Assembly: GCA_003991915.1 (NCBI GenBank)
Contig: RQTK01000973.1
Location: 25,737 to 89,736 of the forward strand
Direction of reading: 5' to 3'
From: Elysia chlorotica
Taxonomy: Eukaryota; Mollusca; Gastropoda; Plakobranchidae
Length of the DNA stretch: 64,000 bases
Made by a program: the position numbers and the translations under genes. Shown piece by piece: positions 28,563-41,619 of the stretch; position 1 is the first letter of the stretch; every line of letters starts with the position of its first letter. The notes beneath the pieces were generated by a model. It did not search any database. It was not told the DNA's origin and saw only the letters and a program-made list of their open reading frames with translations.

Positions 28563-29620
28563 ATTCTGATGCATCTTTCACCCTTTCTAACTCTCTGTTT
28601 CTTATGGAAGAGGTGAGAATTAATATATTAAAGATCACACTGATATTACTAATGGTATTATCTTTACAGTGTTTATATGCAGGAGTATCTGCAACTGTTA
28701 GTAAGGTGAACTTAGAAAATGGCGAGACAACTAACTTAATTATCCAAATGGATAGTTTTAATACCCAGCCAAATCTAGCGCCATTAGATAAAGATTTTAC
28801 TATTTATAACAAAAGCACTAGCAGTAAAATTGTTACAAAAAATGGTAAAACAGAACGCAGCTATGAAATGACTGTAACAATGATACCAAATAAATCTGGT
28901 AAGGTTATTATACCTGCTATATCAGTAGGTAATTCAAAAACATCTCCAATAATCTTAAATGTAAGTAGTCAATTAAATCAATCAGAAGAAACAAAATATG
29001 AGGATGTATTTGTCCTTGCTTCTGTTAGTCAGCATGATAGTTATGTAAATGTGCCTGTTGTTTATACTATTAAACTTTACTACTCAACTCAAGTGTTAGG
29101 TATTACACCTAAACCATTTGATATAGATGGTGCAGATATTAAACCAATGCAAACACAAAACCAACGAACTCAAAAAAGAGTCAACGGTAAGTTGTATCTG
29201 CCTGTTTCTTTATTTCTCTTTTTCTTCACCGTTCTCTGTCTGTCTATTTCTGCGTCTCTATCTCTCTCTTACCCTATGTGTCTCTCTATATATTAGTTTT
29301 TGTCTCTATATATAAGTCTTTGACTTTCTTCTCGTGGTATCCCCGCTCTGTGTGGCAGCACATAAAGTGTCAGACGTCAGTCTTGAGGCCCGTTGCCGTA
29401 TAAGATCCTCCAGGGGGACCTAGGATACCTAGGAGACGTTAAAACCGGAGAGAGGGATAGAACTCTCTCCCCCGCTCTATAGAGAACTTTCCTCTCGTGA
29501 CAGTCTACATAATTGTTGTGCCGCTAAAAGCAGGACACCCGTGAGCGTAAAGACCCCACGTTCTATCGCCCCCCCCCCCCCCCCTATCCCCAACCCGTCA
29601 TCACATCGCCATATACCTAA

Positions 29621-29651
<31 letters not shown>

Positions 29652-29852
29652 TGACATCCTGTAGTTAAATAGTGCCCTGAATGCCATACATTCACACATT
29701 GTTTAGCATTGGCTAATTTTTTTTTAATTACTATCTGTTTAAACAAAATATTCAGTGATCCAGTGATAGAGGGGACAGTTAAAGCTGTTAGAGAGAAAGT
29801 TGACTTAGGCGAGAGAGAAAGAGAGAAAGACAGACAGATAGACAGACAGACT

Positions 29853-29927
<75 letters not shown>

Positions 29928-32900
29928 TGCTCAACTGGACTATTATTTGTCAGCCCCGACTCGAAGTTAAAGTATCAAAAGGTCAAATTTACGTACTCTG
30001 CCAATAAAGGACCATATTTGACTATTACATACTGAACAAGGTAAAACAATAAAAGTAAGTCGTAGTTTTTTATATTAGTTGAAATATTTATATGTGGATG
30101 GGCCCCGAAACTGACTTTTGACTTTTTAAGTGCTGCCACAAACAAGACAGTCGGTCACATTAGACTGACACCGACCCAAGCAGTAGGGGTCGAAATCGCA
30201 AAGGCTTGAGCCACGGACCTCCCGCGCCGGAAGCCGGTGTTCTACCCCAGGCCTACCGTGCCCCCCTCTTGTATTAGAGATACAGAAGAAAATATCATGA
30301 GTATGACTCGTTTCGGCAAGGTTTCTTCTACCATTTCAATTACCAAGTTCATAATCAGATCAAGTCTTGAATATTTAAGCTCATGAGCAGCGTTTTGCAT
30401 ACTTCAAGACTAGATTCCTCTTGACCTTGAAACTTGAGTGCTTGTCTCAACAAATTCAGGCAGCAGCCCCGACAAAATAGATATTTTTTTCTACTCTATG
30501 GGCCGCATTGGAGGCTTCTAAAATTCACATGCAGGGTCGCCGAAATAAATAAACTGTTGTATTTAGAACCAAAGTGAGCTATTTGTCAGTACAATGTTAG
30601 GCACAGTTAGGAAAGTTTACATCCTTAGACTAGTAGGGTGAACAAAAAATACACTCAATATGATTTTGTCATGACTTTAGTACTAATTTAAAAGCAAAAG
30701 ATCACGATTACCCTTGTTATGCAAAATATGTTCCCTACAGTTATTTATGACGGGGCTCTGCTTGCAGTTTTGGGTAGCCTCAGCCGTAGTCATAATGAGC
30801 ATGTAAAGAACTGCAGTCATAATGAGCATGAAAAGAACTGCAGTCACAATGAGCGTGTAAAGAACTGCAGTCATAATGAGCATGTAAAGAACTGCAGTCA
30901 TAATGAGCATGTAAAGAACTGCAGTCACAATAAGCACGTAAAGAACTGCAGTCACAATAAGCATGTAAAGAACTACAGTCATAATGAGCAGGTAAAGAAC
31001 TGCAGCCATAATGAGCAGGTAAAGAAGTAACAGCAACCTGGTATTTTCTGTTGCCGTTTAGGATCCCTCAGGGAAATAACCTGAGAGACAGTTAGTTTTA
31101 GATCTCGAATTCCCATAGACCAGAGGCTAACCCTTTCACTTTAATTTTTTTTGCCATTCAGTTGGATAAAACAACAGCTCTTGATCATCATAAAACTCGT
31201 ATAACTAACTGCAGGTTATTTGGTTTGCTGTCATACTGTCAGTACTTTATAAATGCATGTGTCAGTTTTCTACTTGAAATAGATAAATTATGATAATTCT
31301 AAAATTGAAAAAAATTGATCACGCTGACAGCATCCTATAATTTAGGTTCGTACATAATATGTATATCCTTTATATTATAAAGTATATATACATGAACGCT
31401 GAAAAATTAACCTGGCATAGAAAGTTCTCTATTTAAAAAAATATATATTTAATATCATCTTGTGGAGTCTCGAGATGTTTGAACGTCTATGTAATCTTTA
31501 TCAAACACTTAAATAAAGATGGAGAGAATAACATATCGAGCCGTCAAACATAGCGTTTTGTAACATTCTAAGCCAGATCTAGATCTAAATGTTTTTAAAA
31601 TTGTCGATTTTCTTTGTAGGCCAAATAGAAAGTCTCTGATCTTAGAACGCAATGTAGGTTAGAAAGTATAAAAACTAAGGAGATTTAGACCCCCAACTAT
31701 AGATCTGAATTAATGTTCAGTTAGGCGACTAGCTATGTTTCCTATTCTTGTGCTTACTACACCTGTAGGCTGCACCCTGAACGAGACTCTGGCAGTATCT
31801 GGATTTGTGGAAGTTCTTTTAACGATAAATTTTAAAGCAGTACTCAAACCTAAGTTGTAGTGCTAAAAGTAGGCTTAAAAAACTCACCGTACTTGGTTGC
31901 TTGAAGTAACTTAATTCACCGCTAAATCAACAGATTTACTGTCAAAGCACTGAAGCTAAGCACCTCCTATCCACTATAGCTTTATCAAGTCCGCTCTACA
32001 CAACATCTGAAACTGTCTGAGCAGCGATATCTCTCGAAACGCCTTTTATACTCATAGCAATATATTATAGATTAACCCTTAAGAGACCTAAATGCTCTTT
32101 GACTCCTCCGATATTGAGCAAATCGCCGGCTCACACGCAGATCAATACTCAAATTATTGATCCCTGCACACGATCAAGCAGTTTTTTTTTTTGTTCAATG
32201 GAAAGATGTGAGTGGAAGCTGGTCGATGCGATACTATCGATTTTTACAACGCCTAACCCAATGGTGAGAGAATGATCACTTCGTTCTTGTCCCTTAACCT
32301 GTAAAGACTTTGGACTAGTTGGAACGTGTTAAGGGCAGTGCAAGCCAGAACGGGGAGATTTCTTGATAGATTATTATACATAAGCACACAAAAATGTCTG
32401 CGTCTGGTTGACTAACATGAGCCGATTTTACTTGTGCGTTTGCTAATGGCTAAGTATGGCTAAGTATGAAAGTTCTCTTTGTCTCTATATGTGTATATCT
32501 GCCTGATTGTCTATCTGTCTGCCTTTGGCTACCCCTCTGTCTGCCAGTCTGTCTTTTTAATGACTGTCTCTTTTTTATGTCCGTCCCCATTCTATATCCC
32601 TGTCCTCTTCTTAGCATTTTCTATGTCTATGTTTCTCTGTCTGTCTATTTGCCAGTCTCGATCTCTGTCTTTCTCTCTTTCTTTCTCTCTCTCACTCTCT
32701 CTCTCTATCTATCTCTCTCTTTTTTTTCTCTCGCTCACTCTCCCTCTCCCCTGCTTTCTCTACCTCAACCAGGTTCTCTGGCCTTGTCCGTTCACACACT
32801 TCTCTTTTGGATACATAACTAACTAAGGTAATGACGTATTATATAAGTTTTGTGACAAAGACGTCCAGTACCTTCCCGGCAGTGCTCATTAGAGAAACCA

Positions 32901-33096
32901 CAAGGCGGTGTATCTGGAGGGATGTAGAATTCCCCATCCGATAGGTACCAGCGGAAGTTTCCCCACAGGATGTTCCTCGTGACTTCTAGCTGCAGGTTCT
33001 GGAAGGATCAATAAGAGTGGTAAGATGGGGATAGGGGTAATTGTGGAAAAGGCGGTGAGAGGGGGAGGGCAGGTTAACAGAGATAGGGATAAATAG

Positions 33097-33142
<46 letters not shown>

Positions 33143-33226
33143 AGTTCCTTTTTTGCTTTAAATTTGTCTATCTCCCTAGCTTTATAGAGAATGAGTGAGA
33201 AAGATAAAGAGAAAGAGAAAGAGAGT

Positions 33227-33267
<41 letters not shown>

Positions 33268-36200
33268 TAGATAAGTAATAGAGTTTGAGTTAACCCTGTC
33301 CTTAAAATCGAAATAAGACAATTAGTTTCGTAAAAAAAATCATGAGCTGGGTTGCATACTCCACAAAATAGAACAAAATGAATGAAACTGTACATCCTCA
33401 AAAGAAGGGGAAGAATCAGACCATTAGAACAATTTCTCTAAATAATGTGACCAACAGAAGCTATCAAAAGAAGCGCTAGGTCCAAAGGTTGAGCGTTTCG
33501 ATCTCTATTCCGACTGTCGCCTTTTTCCTCTAGCTTGTTTGATATTAGTACAATGTGATTGGCCAAGTCACTTGTGTCCCGCTTGAAGGCCTGTCGCCGT
33601 TTACGGCATTGGTTAAGATCTAAGAGACGTTAAACAATGAAATAGCTTTGCCTCCACGGATCTAATATTTGATAATATACAAAATCTTGTACACAGTGAC
33701 GACCCAAACATACCTCCTCGGTGGCGACGAAAACTTTATCGAAGACGTTGTCCTCGCCCATGTCCCAGATGTAGTACCTCCCGCGGCGATCGGCCAGGTT
33801 GTTGGTCATGAACCTGCCGGACTTGCCTGACCATAGCATTCAGTAAAAACAGCAAGAAGAACAAAACAAGAAATATGTCAGCAGGTCTTGCTTTGTTTGT
33901 TTGTTGTTTTTTTTTGTTTTTTGTTTTTTGTTTTTTTGTTGTTTTTTTTTTTTCTTTTGGGGGGGGTTCTTAGTCTTTTGCTTAATGTTCAACTTTAGCA
34001 CTACGCAAGCTATAATTATTGTGGACCAGCCCCAATACTAAATTACGGCAGTAAGTAAAGCATCTTCAAGCGATATTGGTCACCACTTTAAGAATTAAAG
34101 AAGCTGGCTTAACATTAGTCTTTTGCTTAATGTTCAACTTAAGCACTACGCAAGCTATAATTATTGTGGACCAGCCCCAACACTAAATTACGGCAGTAAG
34201 TAAAGCATCTTCAAGCGATAGTGATCACCAGTTTAAGAATTAAACACGCTGCCTAAGCTGTTTTACAGCTTTGGAGACGTGAATTAAACATAAACGATGC
34301 CGTCCAATTTCGTGCCTCTGGCTGTTCTCTCTATTAATTCACTGGTGTCAGGGATGAAAACGGAATCCCAAGATTTACAAAAATATAATAGATGACAGTA
34401 TACTCAATTTCTCTGTGTTGAGTTCCAAGTCTAACATTCAGTAAAAACAACAATAAGAACAAAACAAGAAATACGTCAGTAGGTCTTGTTTTCTTTCTTT
34501 TCTTTTTTTTTTTTGTTAGTCTTTGCTTAATGTTCAACTTTATAACTATGCAAGCTATAATTTTTGTGGACCAGCCCCAATACTAATTTACGGTAGTGAA
34601 TAAAGAAAACCAAGCGATAGTGATCACCAGTTTAAGAATTAAAGACGCTGCCTAAACTGTTTTAGAGCTTTGGAGACGTGAATTAAACAAAAACAAATTG
34701 CTTGTTGCAACAGAATGAAAACTGACATGGCTTTACATAAACGATGACGTCCAATTTCGTGCCTCTGACATTTCTCTTTTTTAATTCACTCGTGTCAGGG
34801 ATGAAAACGGAATCCCAAGAATTACAAAAATATTATAGATGGCCGTATCCTCAATTTCTCTGTGTTGAGTTCCAAGTCTATCAATTTTACTCGTAGCGAC
34901 TAACGCCATTCAATCGCACCACGACACTAATGCAGTTTGGACCTCAATAATGTCATTCCGATGTAGATTTTCCCAAATCCCAATACTGAATTCTAAGTTA
35001 AAGTTCACTTTCTCTGTGGGGATGACGCAGACACATTAAATGGTTCTGCTTGGAAGTAACAGAGAGTCAGATTCAGTTCTACTGAGATTCTTCTTTTAGC
35101 AATATCTATTCAATCATAAAGACTCACATAATTATGTGTGTGTTTTTTTAATACCGTCATAATGTTCTCATAAATAAGTGTTATTTTATTGAGGACTGAA
35201 AATGTAAAAAAATAAACCCACCTAAATGGGTAGCAGTTTTACAAAAAATTAAAAAGGCATCGCCCAATGTCTGGTTTAACACTCATCTATTAACTTCGTA
35301 CCGACATGCGACTTAAGTGGTCAGACCTTACTACAACTGCAATTATAGACGTCAGACCTTACTACCACACACGCACCTTCAAAGCCCTGATTACAGCTGT
35401 TGAGGAAGATGGTTCGCCCTGTCGGCAGCGTGGACGAGTTGTGCATACTCTGGTTGAAAGCCAAGCCGTACAGGTAGAACGCGTCGTGCAGAAACTTGGA
35501 GAACAGGTCTGGCTGTGGATTATTAATTGTAAGACGTTAGTCTTGGGACCCGCCCACACTATAGCCTATTTAATAGATTAAGCTGGACCAGAAGCGACAA
35601 AGATACAATGCGATATTTAGTATATTTATAGAGCTGTGTGGAATAGTTGTGTATCGACAAAAGGAGCCAATTTCAATGTTTCTTCACGACAGCTTGTAGT
35701 AAAGAAATGTAGAGCCATGATCGCCGATGTCTGTTACATAAAGGCCAAAGAAAAGAAGATGCAAACAGATAAAAAGAAGATAAAGAAGAAGAAGAAGAAG
35801 AAGAAGAAGAAGAAGAAGAAGAAGAAGAAGAAGAAGAAGAAGAAGAAGAAGAAGAAGAAGAAGAAGAAGAAGAAGAAGAAGAAGAAGAAGAAGAAGAAAG
35901 AGGAGAGAGGAGAGAGAAATAATATAAAGATTAGGAAAGTTGGCAAATAAACTATAATAACAGAAGTGCTATCTCGTTTTTATCTACTCCACCATAGTAA
36001 AAAAATCGTGTATCATAGACAAAGCAAAAGCCATTATCTAGCGCAAGTTATAAAACAATTTTAAATTAATCCGATGAAAATAATACATTACTGTATTAAC
36101 CCCTTTTTAATATTTGAACAAGTTTCTCGATAGAAAAAAATAGTCTGATCTAATTTCTTTTTTAACATCCATTAGAGGGAAATGCCGTTCAAACCTATTT

Positions 36201-39200
36201 TTATCGCTGTAAAGAGTTCGCGGCACGAGCCTTCTGACAGATTTATCACGCAGATTGAGGCTAATCTGGTGTGGACTTCCGCCGCTGTTCTTCAAGCTCC
36301 AAATTCTAATTCTCTTGACAATCTCTCTAACCATTTCTAAAACTCCTAAAATAAGCATTCCCTAGCATAAAAAAGCATAAAAGCATCATACTTACAGATT
36401 CCGCAGCTTCGGGAAAACTTGGATCCGAACCAAAAATCCTGTGGGCTGCTTCCTTGCCAGAGTCGTCTAGCCAAAAGAGCATAGACTGGTAGGAGAACTG
36501 AGGAAAACAACGAGAAATGGGCGCCAGGTAGGGGAGTTCTAATCAATAATGGTAATACAGTGAGTAATAGTCCGTTTTGACATGAACATTTCGGTAAGAG
36601 ACTTAGAAAACAATATTGAGTGCTTTTGGGCCTTTACTAAAATGTGTTGTGATAAGTTTAATTCTGACATAAAACGTCACAATGTCATAATTTTCACATA
36701 TTTTGTAATCAACTATAATACATCAATATAGTTGTAAATTCAGTGGTACTTGTATAGCGTGCTGCAAAAAGATAATGGTTATAGCAATTTCTTGTTATAC
36801 ATGTACAGAAAGATCAGTTGATACATAACATATTAATTTTAATAACGGCAATACATGCATAGCCAAGGCATGTACATTACAGTCACGACCATGCAAAGAT
36901 GTCAGATTGCTTCACGAATTGAAAAGTTGGACTGGAAAAGAGATGAAGTGGAAACAGAGTGAGTAAATTGGGAGCAGTGACTTGTCCAAACCTTGGTAGC
37001 TTCAGGCATGAAGATTACTTTTACTGACTCCGCGGCATCAACAGAACCGTAAATCATCAAGGAAAGAAACATCACATTAACCACCCGAATGCCCGTTTAC
37101 AGGTCAGGCCAGGCAGAGGGGTCCGACAGCACCATTCTGAGCGGAAGGGCCTTAACTCAAGGCATACAATTTCTACAATGTTCTCCTCTGGCCTTGTTAA
37201 CACCCGGGGGGGGGGGGGGCTGGTGTGCCGGGGGGAGAGNNNNNNNNNNNNNNNNNNNNNNNNNNNNNNNNNNNNNNNNNNNNNNNNNNNNNNNNNNNNN
37301 NNNNNNNNNNNNNNNNNNNNNNNNNNNNNNNNNNNNNNNNNNNNNNNNNNNNNNNNNNNNNNNNNNNNNNNNNNNNNNNNNNNNNNNNNNNNNNNNNNNN
37401 NNNNNNNNNNNNNNNNNNNNNNNNNNNNNNNNNNNNNNNNNNNNNNNNNNNNNNNNNNNNNNNNNNNNNNNNNNNNNNNNNNNNNNNNNNNNNNNNNNNN
37501 NNNNNNNNNNNNNNNNNNNNNNNNNNNNNNNNNNNNNNNNNNNNNNNNNNNNNNNNNNNNNNNNNNNNNNNNNNNNNNNNNNNNNNNNNNNNNNNNNNNN
37601 NNNNNNNNNNNNNNNNNNNNNNNNNNNNNNNNNNNNNNNNNNNNNNNNNNNNNNNNNNNNNNNNNNNNNNNNNNNNNNNNNNNNNNNNNNNNNNNNNNNN
37701 NNNNNNNNNNNNNNNNNNNNNNNNNNNNNNNNNNNNNNNNNNNNNNNNNNNNNNNNNNNNNNNNNNNNNNNNNNNNNNNNNNNNNNNNNNNNNNNTCTTT
37801 CTCTCTTCCCTTGTTCTCCTCCCCCATCTATCAATTCGTCTATCTCTGGATTTAACGTAACTAGGGTTTCTCTGGGGTGAACCTATATGGCGACTGATAA
37901 GGCCGATTATTCCGTACATCCAATTTCACGTCTCTCTCTAAGCACCCACGGATGTGCATTTTGTATTACCCCTAACTTTATCTCACCTGTCATCCCTTAC
38001 CGTGCCCTACCTATCACCCCTTTTTGTGCCTCACTTCGTGTAATTGATCGATCATCCCTCATCGTACCACCCCTTACTGTTCCTCAACGAGAAACACTTA
38101 ATGCAATCTTTCTATCACCGCTTACAATACCTCTCTATCACCCCTTATTACACCACCCCCTACTATACTGTCACCCCTTACTATAGTCAATCACCCCTTA
38201 CTATACTCTATCTATCATCTCTTACTACATCACCCCTTACTATACTCTCCCCCCTTACTATACTCTCACCCCTTACTATAGTCAATCACCCCTTACTATA
38301 ATCTATCTATCACCCCTAGCTGTACTCTATCACCTTAACATACTCTATCTATCACACGTTACTGTACCCCACCTATCACCCGTTACTGTGCCTAATATAT
38401 TTACCATTTTATGCCCACACATTCCCACCTTCAAATGCAACCTAAAAACTGACATTTGACTCTATCTGGTTTAGTTATCCAACAATAACACCAGTTATCC
38501 CTAGCACTCATTAATCGCACTAGGACCCCTTCAAAGTACTCTCACAACACCTTTTACCAACACCAAGCCAACTTACCTCTGGCCTCTTTGATAATCTCGC
38601 TATACATGAAGCGAATATCCTCTTCCGTAGCTGTTTCGTCCACCATGTTGAAGTCTCTGATCAGATGGAAGCCATTGTCACTTCTCTTTAACTTGGACCT
38701 GTAAAATCCAGCCATGCTAACCGACTTCTCGTCTGATGTGCTGATCATCGCCAGTTTGAACCAGCTCATCTTCGTGCAGAAAAACAGCAAGATGTCGCCT
38801 GCCAAATTGGAGAATTGGACGTTTGTTTTCACGAATTGATGCAGAGTGGGGTACGCGGTGGTCCAGGGGTAGAACATCGGCTTCCGACGCAAAAGGTCCC
38901 GAGTTCGAATCCTGGCTGTTGCGTTCCCTACTGGTTGGGTCGGTGTCAGTATAATGTGACCGGCTGAGACAGGAGTCATGGCATCCCCGCCCTGTCTCGT
39001 GTGTGGCAGCACATAAAATTGTCAGACGTCCGTCTTGGGGCCCGTCCACAATATAGCCTATAATTATATTGCTGCTGTTGGACGTTAAACCAACCCAACC
39101 CCCAACCCCCAACGCAGAGTAAGACAAATTCTCCATGTCCAAGTCTGTACCCTTTTAAACCCCGTAACTTCTTTTCATATAAATATAGTAAAACGAGATA

Positions 39201-40905
39201 TAATGTAAATAGACAGAAGGGAATAGAATATGGATAGGTGACTGAAAAAACCCCCCACAAAGAAATGCATACGTGAAGATGCAGTTAAGTTATGGATAAT
39301 AGAGAAAAATCGAAGAGAAGGTAAGAGACAAAAGTGAGTGAGTGAGAGAGGAAGGCAGACAGACAGACAGACTGGCACAGAAAGGGAGGGGCAGGGGGCA
39401 CAGAGAATTTAGAGAGAGAGTTAAGTTGAGTTGGTTTAACGTCCAACGTCAGCACTATATAGGCTATATTGTGGACGGGCCCCAAGACTGACGTCTGACA
39501 ATTTTATGTGCTGCCACACACGAGACAGGGTGGGGATACTACGACTCCTGTCTCAGCCGGTCACATCATACTGACACCGATCCAACCAGTTAGGGACGAA
39601 ATTGGGCAAATAAATCTGCCAATCGTGGCATTCGAACCGCGGACCTCCTGATCTGGAGACCAACGCTCCACCACTTGAGCCAGTTCAACAACTAAGCACA
39701 TTTTTCTCAAATGTGACCAATACAAATGTCTAAAACATGTGAGTTTAAAATTTGTTTATAAAGGAAAACTTGATAATAACAATTCAAAGTTAGAATTCGG
39801 AACATTGTCACTGCTTTCTGTCTACGCTTTTATTTTCCATGATATATTCATTCAAAGCTTTCACTGGAGATCAAGAAAACGAAATGTCTCGGAATCGAAC
39901 GACGTGAAAAGATTTTTACCCACCAGGAGTAAACGTAATTTATTTCTATTTGTAGGCATAGATCTATATTTAAAAACTGGATACATTTTGTATCGGGGAT
40001 CACATAGAAACCGCTGCTCCAACCAATTTAAAACTTTCTATTTGCATTGAATTGCTCTCAATCCGTTACAAAAGTAAAAATTTCCACTTGGAAATTCACA
40101 GAAATCATTTTTTTACCATATCCTAAAATGCTTCATTTCACCAACAAACTAAGGTAAACTTACGATCGCCATTTTTGTTTACTCTTTAAAGATTAATAGG
40201 AAGTTAGGTTAGGTTTATTCACTTGATTAGTTAACTTGTGAAAGTGCCCTGAACGTTGGTATTAAATCATCTTTCGTTTTAGGACACTTCAAATATATCT
40301 GTAATCCTTTAGTTTACCCCATGCACATTCCCCACCAATTTCGTGGGTTCCTAACTAATTGTACGTAGAGAGACAGATACAGAAACATATAAATAAAGAG
40401 ACAGAGACCTTAATACATAATATAAATAGAGATACAGGGAGACAGGCAGGGAGACAGACAATACAAACAGAGAAATCGCCTCTAGCATGTCTATGTACTC
40501 ACTAGCATGTCTATGTACTCACTAGCATGTCTATGTACTCACTAGCATGTCTATGTACTCACTAGCATGTCTATGTACTCACTAGCATGTCTATGTACTC
40601 ACTAGCATGTCTATGTACTCACTAGCATGTCTATGTACTCACTAGCATGTCTATGTACTCACTAGCATGTCTATGTACTCACTAGCATATCTATGTACTC
40701 ACTAGCAGGTCTATGTACTTACTAACATGACTATGTACTCACTCAGTGAAGAAATGGGCGACACTGCCCTGACCAGAGTGGACTTGGTCACTTTGTCGTC
40801 CAGCTCGGGCAAGTTGGACACCCAGCTAAAGATGGGGATGTCCAGGTACGCCGCCAGGTCGGCTATCGGGGACATTGCTGAGGGACAGAGAGAGAGAGGG
40901 GGGGG

Positions 40906-40941
<36 letters not shown>

Positions 40942-41559
40942 GGCGGGGGGGAAGAGAAGAGAAGATGAGTTGTCAAAAATGGTCTTAATTCTCTGTTTGC
41001 ATGTCACCACTGATGATAATCTATTTTGAAAGGATAAAGCGAGTAGATTGTTGTGGATTTTATCAAATTGTGTCCTGACGCAATGGAAAAAAAAACCTGC
41101 TCTTACATGTAAAACTAAATAATTACATAACTTGAGGGATCCCAATAAAATTGTTTTCAAATTGTAACAGTTAACATGTCTTTACCCCGTAAGCACAAAT
41201 TCTGCCACTTAAACTTTGTTTAGTAAGATAATAATGGATATAATTATTATTTTCCCATTTAATCAACAGCGGAGTATTCATTTTCCAAAAAAATGATAAT
41301 TTGTAGTGTCCATTATGATTTGTTTAATGACAATAATTTTGGGTCAACACATAGATTAAGCTGAGTTTCTTAAAATTTTCAATACCTAGCCAATTCTTAA
41401 ACAAAAACAAAGAAGTGGTCTCTTTAAAAAATTACTATCCTTTTCTAAACACAAATTATTTTTGCTTTTCTTTATTAAAAAAATGTTATCTTTTTCTAAA
41501 CACTAATTTTTTTGCTTTCTTTTTCAATTTAGAACATTTGGAGCTTCCACACTCTTTTA

Positions 41560-41619
<60 letters not shown>

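Noticed and set aside
29746..30035. Continuation of the BatD-like protein in a second exon after 29746
   Set aside because: The frames here are dominated by CAGA repeats and show none of the expected later BatD motifs.
36902..37084. Signal-peptide-like minus-strand frame ([19 protein letters not shown]) considered as a missing cyclase exon
   Set aside because: It lacks the expected family strand-helix-strand pattern and does not fit the required 1-to-0 phase with good splice sites.
37072..37919. Long open frames across the N run
   Set aside because: They exist only because N codons are not stops.
38881..38930. tRNA gene suggested by A and B boxes here and at 39630-39690, 56160-56235 and 20000-20060
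   Set aside because: No acceptor stem pairing or proper anticodon arm, and the same head is attached to a common SINE body.
40483..40742. Regular 20-bp direct repeats could be read as a CRISPR array
   Set aside because: The repeats are head to tail with no spacers, in an animal intron; it is a minisatellite.
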